Below, one piece after another: positions 55,397 to 64,000 of a stretch of 64,000 bases of DNA. Every line of letters begins with the position of its first letter. Within the stretch, counting starts at the first letter, position 1. The DNA is from Nemania diffusa (Eukaryota; Ascomycota; Sordariomycetes; Xylariales; Xylariaceae): positions 806,001 through 870,000 of the forward strand of contig JBBPUQ010000005.1 in assembly GCA_038501195.1 (NCBI GenBank), read 5' to 3'. The notes under the pieces are model-generated. The model was not told the DNA's origin and made no database searches. It saw nothing but the letters and a program-made list of their open reading frames with translations. The position numbers and the translations under genes were made by a program.

Positions 55397-56392
55397 TGTC
55401 TGCTGGTTTATATTCGACGACGATAATGATCTCAGAAGTTAGGATAATCTCGGTATTTAGACCTCTTCCCGTTCCCGGGCGTCGACGTTGCTATATGTAA
55501 TTTAGGCCTCGAGAATTTAGCCGCGAGAACTCGTCTGCAAATGACTTCGTTAACACCGTAACCGTATCAACATGCATAGTTAAGATTAACATCCTTTTCG
55601 TTCTTATATGCATTAGCATACCCCTCTTTGGACGAATTACTTCCCCGTTCGCCGAGTAATGCAGACTAGTTCGTGGGCATCAACATCGCTTACTAGTATA
55701 GCCTAATAATAGAACTTTCAGGGATAGCTTCTGACTGCATATGACTACCTACACTACGACCGATATGATACTCAGACACATGACGGAAGACTGGTTTGTT
55801 TTGGCTTGCAGTTCGTGCGATGCCATTGTTCACTACCTAAGATATTTTGTACTAACCTAGTCACCTCCTGATAAGAGGTGCATAGAATTGGCGATGAGCA
55901 ATTACACATCTACGCCAATGGGCGCATCCACAAGAGTCGTCAGTGTGATGTCCCGTTACCATTCTATCTCCGAAATTGAACATTTGTATAAACCGAGAAA
56001 AACAAGCGGCTCCAGATAAAAGAATGACATGAAGAATGAAGCAGGTATGCAAAAACATCCCTCCAGGGAGACCTTGATCTCCAAGCGTCTATCCCCTGTA
56101 GAATTTGCTACTGTAGTGGGAGTGGACTGAAGTCTGTCACGTGACAGATACATATAAATATGTCTCTGGCCCGTCCATCCAGGATCCTGCTCAGTGCGAA
56201 ATCAAATTGGTAAAGAAAGAAAGAGCCGTTCTCGGTTTTCCGAACCCAGTCCGTCCAGTCCGATCCATTCATGTGCCAGGGACGACCCGGAGAGGATCTA
56301 CCGCTCGAGGGTTGAAATCGTGAGAAGACGAAGACGTCGGAAGCATGTAATCGTGATTGGGTAAGAGAAATTGACTTTGGCCGGGACCTGAC
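55397..56392. other. Intergenic, no gene recognised
   Basis: Region between the starts/ends of two minus-strand genes; it should contain the SDR promoter on the left and the 3' end of the Gln-rich gene on the right. Open frames are short and unsupported. No repeat seen. Confidence 0.55.
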
Positions 56393-58084
56393 TTAAGCTA
56401 CCGCGATACCACTTTTGCGCTTTTCAGCGCTTGTGAGCACAAGCCTAGGTGCCTTCCGCTGACCAGTTTGACCATCTGCTTTTGCTTGACGCTGAGATCC
56501 ATGCTTGAAGACGCTAGCAAAACTATTGTCACCTTCGCCACTGGCTTGACTGTCAACGCTTCTGCGCGACTTCTGACGTGAGCTGGGGCGATCTGAACCG
56601 ATAGCTCCCCAGCCACCACTTGTAGAAGACCTAGAACTAGCAAGGCTAATTTCCGCATCACCGGACAAGCTGCCTGAGCCACTACGCCCGGAATCAGACT
56701 CGTTGTCGGTAAGTGGAGTTCCTACTTCTTCTGCGGTCTCGGAAACGGGGCTCATGCTGCCACAGCTACTGCCAGTACCCTTGCGTCGCTCAAGGCCAGC
56801 CTTCGTTAGATTGTGGACAGCAGATCGACGCGTCCGTGTCGCAAAATTCTTGCTCCCTTCATGTTTAGCCGTTGGCTTGGCACGAAGTTCATCCAGAGCA
56901 GGAGGACCACGAGGTTGGCGGATAGGATGCTCACCAGCACGAGCTTGCCCCGGCCCATAGCCTCCATTTGGAAGTGGGGACAGCGGCATGGAAACAGCCC
57001 TTGGCCCGGCTGAGCTAGGCAGGTCATCGTTAGTAACGGTGAGGCTCTTGTTCATGTTTGCCAATGAGGGCGTCTTCTTATGGCCGCGTCGGAAGGCGTT
57101 GGCAGATGGAGGCGGAAGAGGTGTCGGCTCAGCCGTCATCTCCAATTTCTTAGGAGGAGAGGATGTGCGCTGGGTCGGTGCCGAATTCTCCGTGGGAGGG
57201 GGAGACACCTGGACACGCGGTGTGCCTTGGCTTGGTTGCTGAAAATAGGCGCTCTGAGGGGTGCTGGGCTGATTCTCATAGAAACTAGGCTGCATCTGAC
57301 CAGTAGTCGGATCAACGAGGTAGGTAATGCGAGTGTTAGGATCATAGTACGTAAACAGATTCTGTTGAACAGGAACAGCCGTGCTGATCGATTGCTGCAT
57401 TGCCTGGAGTTGCTGTTGTTGTTGATACAAATGCTGAAGTGCAATCTGTTGCTGCAACGACGACTGCCCATTCAAGCTCAAGCCTTGGAATTGCTGGGCG
57501 GCTGCCTGCACACTAAGCAGCTGCTGTTGGAGATGCTGCTTCTGTTGAGCTAGGTACAGGTTGGCCGTGACCAACTGAGCATAGAGGCCGGGATCCATCT
57601 GATCCTGAACCTGCTCATCGAGGTGAAACTCCGGGGGAGCGAGAATCTGTTCAGGAGTGTAGTGTTGCTGACCCATACCCGACGCTTCCGTCATGTTGTT
57701 GTGGTATGCTCCCCGTTGCTGGGTCGCCATGCGAGGAAGCGACGTCTTAGGCGCATTATACATGTGGTTAGAGCCGCCGTACATATTTCCAGCTACACCA
57801 CTGTTTCCCCCGTAAACATGAGGAGACATGCCGGCGTTGGCAAAGGTGGTAGCAGTAGCCGATTTGGGGGCCGTTCTAAGGCCAGCAAGCAGGTGGCCTC
57901 GACTCGTTCGCGGAGTAGGAACTCCGTTATCTTGGACGTCGGCGGAAGACCTGATGGCGTCGAAAGAAAGCGGCTTGATGTTCTGCCCACCGCGGCGCGA
58001 GGCTATGCCTCCCGAAGGCATGCCGAGGCCCGATTGGGTAGTGAAATCGTTGTGCGACATTTGAGCAAGACCGCCGGTGTGCAT
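56393..58084 (-). CDS. Gln-rich, low-complexity protein of unknown function
   Basis: Single-exon gene of 563 residues. I start it at the ATG at 58084 (MHTGGLAQMSHND); the same frame is open a little further upstream without another ATG nearby. The N-terminus has ordered-looking, conserved-type blocks (NIKPLSFDAIRSSADVQ, TPRTSRGHLLAGLRTAPKSA). Residues about 160-250 are a Gln-rich, probably coiled-coil segment (LAQQKQHLQQQLL...LYQQQQQLQAMQQS). Then comes YYDPNTRITYLVDPTTGQ, a Pro-rich section, and a Ser/Arg-rich C-terminus ending EKRKSGIAVA. No catalytic motif, signal peptide or membrane segment is visible. Composition suggests an intrinsically disordered RNA-associated or regulatory protein, but that is a guess. 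The long pyrimidine-rich leader upstream suggests a highly regulated housekeeping-type gene. Confidence 0.85.
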   Translation of the reverse strand: MHTGGLAQMSHNDFTTQSGLGMPSGGIASRRGGQNIKPLSFDAIRSSADVQDNGVPTPRTSRGHLLAGLRTAPKSATATTFANAGMSPHVYGGNSGVAGNMYGGSNHMYNAPKTSLPRMATQQRGAYHNNMTEASGMGQQHYTPEQILAPPEFHLDEQVQDQMDPGLYAQLVTANLYLAQQKQHLQQQLLSVQAAAQQFQGLSLNGQSSLQQQIALQHLYQQQQQLQAMQQSISTAVPVQQNLFTYYDPNTRITYLVDPTTGQMQPSFYENQPSTPQSAYFQQPSQGTPRVQVSPPPTENSAPTQRTSSPPKKLEMTAEPTPLPPPSANAFRRGHKKTPSLANMNKSLTVTNDDLPSSAGPRAVSMPLSPLPNGGYGPGQARAGEHPIRQPRGPPALDELRAKPTAKHEGSKNFATRTRRSAVHNLTKAGLERRKGTGSSCGSMSPVSETAEEVGTPLTDNESDSGRSGSGSLSGDAEISLASSRSSTSGGWGAIGSDRPSSRQKSRRSVDSQASGEGDNSFASVFKHGSQRQAKADGQTGQRKAPRLVLTSAEKRKSGIAVA

Positions 58085-59850
58085 GCTCAAAGGGGAGAAG
58101 ATAGGATGTATGCAAGTACTCTCGCCGTGCCGAAGCGGACAAGAGAGAATTAGAAGTGAAATCTAAGTATTGAATGAACGGATGACGGCCACTTGAAGGT
58201 GGGATGGTCGATGGTTATTACAATCAACTATATGAGGGGAGGGTGAACCGAGCAGCGTCGGTTGATAAATTACGGTGGTACTCTTGGTGCAGTAGAATGG
58301 TCAAGCAGCTAGTGCTCTTCTACGCCAATGGTAGCCTAAGAATTTTCAATGGGATTGATGCTCGTATCAAACGTAGTTGGATCGGAAACGCAATCCGACG
58401 AATCCAAGAAAGCAGGAGAGTGTTGGTGGAAAGCTGTGAACAAGAAACAGAAGACGATCGATGCGAGCAGATGCGTATGGCGCAGTGGAATACTCCCTGG
58501 CGATAATATTAAAAGATGCCTATTGAGGGCGAAGCAGTCGATGGGTCGGAATGAGCGAGGATGGATTGATGCGCCTAGAGCAGGAGGCAGAAAGCCACAG
58601 GAGGCAATCAAATAACCAGGGAAGGTTTGTGGCAATTGACGGGTCGAAGCAACCGTCAAAGAAAGGGCGATCGATGACGACGAGAGAAGGCAGAAGCGAT
58701 GTTAAAGGATTAAGGTCCCACGTTAGGTTGAGCGGTCCGAGAGCAGCCCACAGTAGCCGGGAAACCGCCGAGGTTATCAGCAGAACCGGATTCGTCAGTT
58801 GCTCTTCTTTGAGCTCGGCGGAGGAAACGGCACACAAGGGCTTTGTCCAGAAGCGAGGACAGTGACGATAAGGAGGGGCTCGTTTCTTCTTTTCCGTGAC
58901 AACAATTACTTAAACTCCTTTCTGCGAGTATCCTCTCAGCTCCTTCTCGCTGGTCTGTTCAGGAGGCTGTGGTCCGTCTATCCGTCGGCAGCGACGCGTT
59001 GGCAGATTAAAGCTTTAAGGTACTGATTGGTATGTGCGGGCAGGCGATGCGATGCAATGCAATGTAAATCGAATATGACTGACAAAGTCGAAATAATGAA
59101 AACTGTACAAGGATTAGGTGTCGAAATATAGTGATTGAGTTGTCCAGAAACTCCTGGTTTGGTGCTGTTGTATTGCCGGTTTACTTTTTTCTTTTCGGTT
59201 CTCGGAAGTCTGTCTCTTTTTCTTGGGGTATCGGGTGTCAAATCAGAAGTGATGACGGTGCTCCTCTAGGCGTTGTGACGATGGTGCGAAAGCGGGAATT
59301 GCTGGAAACGTGTTGACAGTGAGTAGGGACTTGCGTGGTTCTCGAGCGAAGCCACCAGCGAAATTGGTCTCTTGGGATGGAGGATGGTTAACAGCAGCGA
59401 CGGGCAACCTAGCGGTGAATGGCGACTGACGATTGGCGATTGACGGGGCACACAAGCACACGCGCACACCACAGGCACACACGAAAAAAGAAGAAGAAAT
59501 CTGAAGAAGGATAGTACCCGAAGGTTGAAGGGGGGCAGGAGGAGGGAGGATAAAGGAAGGGCGGGTTTGGTGGCAAGAGAAATAGGTGGTAAGGTCGCGC
59601 GGTGGGAGGGGATGGGAAGAAGTAGGACCTGGGAGATTTGGATAAAGAAAGGGTTTCGCTGTGGTGAGTGGTGAAGGCGAGGGACTGTGACTGACTGGAC
59701 TGACTGGACTGACTAGGTCCCTGTAAAAAGGATGTGTGGGCCCTGGCAGCGGAGAGAATAAGGTATCTGCCGCCTGTAGCCCATCCAAAAGGCAGCGTGC
59801 TCTACTGAACTGGAGGCTGGAGAATGGAGCCGAAAGTCAAAATAGATGCT
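58085..59850 (-). promoter_or_regulatory. Probable long 5' leader and promoter of the Gln-rich gene
   Basis: On the minus strand this region has extended pyrimidine-rich tracts (about 59470-59690) and several short open frames with Pro/Ser-rich translations. The largest, 59788-59243, looks like a translated CT-rich leader rather than a protein. Together these suggest a long leader with upstream ORFs, as is common for regulatory fungal genes. A short tandem of GACTGGACT lies at about 59692-59712. Confidence 0.4.
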
Positions 59851-62800
59851 GGCCCCAGCGAAGAACACGCTAGTGCAATGTACTGTAGGGTATGGGTACA
59901 GCACAGCCAGTGGCGCTCTGTGCTGCACCACAGCACCATGCAGACCCAGTAGGTAGATCTATGCATAGATACCTACGATAGACAGAGAAAACGAGACCAG
60001 GGGTTGTGTTTTCAACACTGTATTCTTTGTGGCCGCACACGACAAAAATGAGGGTTTTAATTGGCCGAGCATGCTGTATCACTAATTTGGGGCTGCATTG
60101 TTTGGTAAAACACAGTGTGTTTTCTTACTGTCTCCAGGGGCAGATTGCGATGCATTCATGGCGCATTCATGGATTGGGCTTTGATGACAAGGATGCTGGT
60201 TCGCACAGATCACACTCTGGAGCCGGTGGTATATGCTTATTGGTCAACACCTCGAAGAGTATGCATTAGGTCGAACTAATGGTTTCACCAATTAAAGTCA
60301 TTTACTCAGCGGAAAACAACGGGGAGTCAAAATTCGACCAACCATATCGCATGCCTAGAAATCTGAGGGTCCTTCAGGGCGCTACAGGATCTGCTTTTTT
60401 ACTTACAGTTTATTTTATTCGAGAATATACTGTATAGCGCAATGTGATTGTCGGGTATCCTGGCACATTCCCACAACGCGGAATAGAGCACACGTAAGTC
60501 TTCTGCGTATACCTCTAAATGCATTTAACAAAAAAAGTATATTTAAATCTATTACTGATGGTCGTATAGAGTATTTTTCCATGCCTCTACGTCTAATATA
60601 CTGACCTTGTGTTAGTATAGATATCCACTGTAACAATGGTAGGTAGGTGCTCTATGAGCAAGTAACAGGAGCCTCTAGAAGGTATTACGCCTCAGGCACC
60701 TATGTACCCTAATTGTTCCTGATATACTGTATGTACTGTGCATTAGCAACCACAAATTCTAGGAGCTATTTACGTATAAAGCCAGTTCTAGCCAGTATAT
60801 ATCTGTCAATAAATGTCGCCTGTTGCCTTTGTGTTCAACTTAGTAAACTAAGTAAGGACAGGGCCAGGAGCATCCTGACACTGAAGAATAACTCTGTGCA
60901 TGCGTAGCCATGGGGCTTAGGACTACAGAATACCTAGGTACCTCTTCTAGCACCTACATAAGAAGCACGCGGAGACCCGTGTACACGTCCCAGATCGTAA
61001 GTTGTGGGGATAAATACCCTGTCAAATCTTGGCAAGGGGCTTGATGACCAACAGGCCCTTTCTCGCCAAACTTCACCTCTTTGCCTTGCTCAACACGGGA
61101 TTGCCCGAGTTCACCTGACTGCTTACCTAGGTGCCGTACCTAATGGATTCAGATTCAGTCACCAGTTCTTGGGAAAGTGTTGTTCACGACAGATTCAACT
61201 TATTTCCCTGGCAGGCTGAATGTAATCATGTTTTCTTCCCTTCTCTCTTCCTTTTTGTGACCTTTTTTTTTTGCCCCCCGAACTACCTACCTATTTAAAA
61301 AATGACTAGGTCGCTGGATACTCTCAGCCTGCAGGAGAAGTTGGGTCACCTGCTACACTGCATCCAGGAGCTAGCGTGCCTATGTAGGCCCAGGTAGCCT
61401 ACTGCAGCAGGTGAGACCAGGGGTTCTTCTAGGGCGTGAAGCTTTCACCAAGAGAGAGTTTCAGTTTTTTTCAAGAGGGAAAAAAGCTGAAACTTGACAC
61501 CTAATCAAGCCGAACAGCTGGCCAAATCCGGTCCTATACCTATATCTCTGAGATTATTACTGCTACCCTACCATGCACAGCATACGCATACTCGTGTGAG
61601 GCATAACACCTTTTTACGCCACTACATACGTTGTTATACCTTTGAGGTGCTTCGACGTCTTACGGCATGTATTAGATCGGAGTTCCAGGAGTGAGGGTCA
61701 ATGGCCAGACAATCCCCGGTCTCTTGATCAAGCGAGTCTCGAGTCGGTGTTCGGCTCGTTACCTCCTCCAGAGTACCGAGTAGGTACTGTCTGTGCTAGT
61801 TCACTAGACTAGTGCAGTTGAATAACGGTGGTGACCCGAACCATTAACGGTGTGCCAAGCCCTAAGATCTGCCCCGTTTCCTCTTCCTCGCCTTCGTGGA
61901 AAACCCAGGTTAGTTTAATCTTTCCGTGTTTACGTCTACTACATCATGCTACATCTGTAGTGTACATAGTAGCGATCGACGTATGTAAGCTGCAGGCTAT
62001 GCTTCTAAATTGAACTAATAAATACTTAATTATAGCAAGTAGAAAGCGAGGCCTCTATGAGCCATTGTATAGAAGTATCAATAGCAAGGGAGAGAGGCAA
62101 TCATTTCGGTGGAGTGCCTCTCAAAGACTCCGAGTCCAAAATAGGTAGAGAAGGTCAAATTCTCGTCCAGGTTGGTTGGTCGCGCGGTGCCCAACGAGCT
62201 TCTTGGCTACGCAAACCGTCTCTATCTTTGTGGTGGCCGCCCTATACGGCCCCCTAGATAAACTATAAGGAATGCAAGGCTTGGGGTCTCTGCGTCGCAC
62301 GACTCTAGGCGATCTGCACGATGCATGCAAGAAGCAGTACGAACGGCGCAATAATAGACGGCGCTTAGCACGCCCTCAGTTCTGATTCGCGGCTAAGCGC
62401 CATTGGTGTGCAAAGGGACTTACTTGCATACCTAGGTCGGTAGTAAGATCCAAATTAGAGGTCGACAGCTCTTCTCTTTTCCTAGATCGCCTACACCACT
62501 CCCACGGGTCTTTCCCACGAACGTGGCACCATTCACACCCGTCAGCAGCCTCCCTCTCCTCCCATTTGCTGCGTGACGCCATCTAGCCTGGTAGACCCGA
62601 TATATGTCCGCCACGTCGCCAACACCCTGCAACGAAAGGGCTGACCACACCCTTCTAGAATTCCCTATAATCTGACCGGGCTGGCCACTAGCGATCTCCT
62701 TGGAGAAGGTTGGTGATGGGCGCATGTTCGGGGCACGGCGCACCTAAGTATTGATTGGGCACTCTCTCCACGTGCGGAGCACGTGTGTACCATGGGCGTA

Positions 62801-64000
62801 TCTGATGATCCTTTTCCCCGGCCGCCGCTGTCTTACTTGTTTCTTTTCCTTCTCTTATTATTGGCGAGACTATCGGCTTAGTTTATCAAAACAGTCCTCA
62901 ACAGCTAACTGACGTCAGTTTGTCCCCCGCTCCTAGGTATTGATATGCGTAACAATTCTATTTCGCAGTTTTTGCCCTACACGTGATATCGATATAGTTC
63001 CGAGTTCGGGCTTTCGTGCTTATGTGCGGGCTTCGAAAGCCACTGTCGTGCCGACTCAATGCCGGCAGATATAATCCCTCGCTAACCGCGAGGAATGTAT
63101 TCGTTCGTATCATTAGACTACCTACCCTAGTATAGAATGAGAAAAATAGAATCAAGTATCTTTCTACCAATCAGCTATCCAAGATACACAACTATTTAAA
63201 TACATGATACCTCCGAATACTATCGTGGATGGCTTGCTATGAGTGAGAGGCTATGTCCAGTTGACGCCAGTCGTGATAGATAGCCCATTCTTCATTAGCC
63301 CTACATGCCCCCTTTCCCCGAATGCTCTCTTAGTCGTACTATAAAAAATATAGAGTCCACAACTTGTGAAGTAGTCGAGATAAACTAGTACTACCCTCAA
63401 CTAGTAATTCGCGATATATATTAATGTGTACGTGACTTGGTGTGACCACGTGTGTATACAGTATTCTTTAGCATGTAGATCGTCCCCCTTTTTAGATGAA
63501 GTATAATATGTCAGTCACGATACTAAACCAGTCTATGCCAGTGTTCAAGGGCGCGAGAAGGAGTGCTAAAGTTCAAACTGAAACTGGCTTGGAGGATCGG
63601 GCCGTAGCGCCCACGAAACGTATTATACTGAACCTACGAAGGCAAGATCTAGTATTATTATATTGTATAAGAGCTTACCACATCATGTACCTTTAAGGAG
63701 GTATGAGATAGGAACACAAACATACACGCAACGGTCTCTAACTACAAGTTCTTTATATTGGGGACTATTACATTATCTATCTCTCGTTATAGACTCACAC
63801 GTCTTTCTTCATGTTTTACGTTCATGAATAAAGCTTCTATGCGTCACTACTACCTCTCATTTTCAATTCTAGACTCTCGTTGTATTTTATCCACATCATT
63901 AACTCTTTCTACGAAACGCAGGCCTCGTCGTGGACAATAAAGCAGCAACCAGACCATGGGTAATCGACCATCCCAAGGTCTATATATAACCGGTGGGTAG
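59851..64000. other. Intergenic, no secure gene
   Basis: About 4 kb of normal-GC DNA with only short open frames. The small minus-strand frame at 62376-62582 has a Cys-containing stretch (CEWCHVRGKDPWEWC) but no recognisable domain or supported splice, so I do not call it. Hairpins are present near 60107-60123 (AAAACACA-G-TGTGTTTT) and 61346-61493. No tRNA was recognised. Confidence 0.5.
61458..61493. repeat. 15-bp stem hairpin
   Basis: Arms 61458-61472 and 61479-61493 (right arm GAAAAAAGCTGAAAC) pair at 14 of 15 positions, with the one mismatch a possible G-U wobble, around a 6-nt loop. A second inverted pair lies just upstream: TCACCTGCT (61346-61354) with AGCAGGTGA (61406-61414). The function is unknown; a small MITE remnant or a structured RNA are possibilities. 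Confidence 0.6.

Noticed and set aside
56393..58090. Start of the Gln-rich protein six bases upstream
   Set aside because: That position is TTG, not ATG; the first ATG in frame is at 58084.
59243..59788. 181-codon Pro/Ser-rich open frame
   Set aside because: Pyrimidine-rich leader-like sequence upstream of the Gln-rich gene with no domain; more likely untranslated or uORF-bearing leader.
62376..62582. Small Cys-containing open frame (CEWC...WEWC)
   Set aside because: Spacing does not fit Zn2Cys6 or C2H2 fingers and no continuation exon could be supported.

Overview
The window looks like a chromosome segment of a filamentous ascomycete (Pezizomycotina, most likely Sordariomycetes). Genes carry short introns of about 56-150 nt with GT..AG ends, the protein families are fungal (cell-wall-integrity MAP kinase, aspergillopepsin-type protease, fungal SDR), and intergenic DNA is full of short TAGGTA/CCTA motifs. 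The middle is a gene-free A+T block mutated by what looks like repeat-induced point mutation (RIP). I cannot name the species.

Layout. (1) 1-4.25 kb: normal-GC DNA with one minus-strand gene, the five-exon Slt2/Mps1 MAP kinase, and its upstream region. (2) 4.25-45.43 kb: a 41-kb extremely A+T-rich block. It is bracketed by matching inverted repeats of at least 40 bp, each ending at a TA dinucleotide, so the block appears to sit inside an old TIR (Tc1/mariner/pogo-like) transposon filled by later insertions. Inside I resolve five retroelements by their terminal repeats and by decayed reverse transcriptase (RT) sequence: a Penelope-like element (8.08-12.31 kb, plus strand) next to a perfect (TTA)70 microsatellite; a Ty3/Gypsy element (14.43-26.88 kb, minus strand) interrupted by a Ty1/Copia element (19.69-25.60 kb, plus strand); a second Ty3/Gypsy element (28.79-36.23 kb, minus strand); and a second copy of the same Copia family (38.28-44.19 kb, minus strand). 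All four LTR elements have equal-length LTR pairs and matching 5-bp target duplications. The spacers between them are almost pure A/T and contain a long inverted repeat and a direct repeat that supplies a natural empty site for the first Gypsy element. (3) 45.43-64 kb: normal-GC DNA with a low-molecular-weight protein tyrosine phosphatase (minus), a secreted pepsin-type aspartic protease (plus), a short-chain dehydrogenase (minus), a long Gln-rich conserved-looking protein of unknown function (minus), and long stretches without a recognisable gene.

The genes do not form an evident pathway or cluster. The main biology is the nested, RIP-disarmed retroelement block. In all five elements the paired catalytic aspartates of the RT (YxDD or TDDT) now read as asparagines. 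The block has the appearance of an A+T isochore or a small regional centromere. The element I find most worth following up is the RIP-degraded Penelope-like element with direct terminal repeats.
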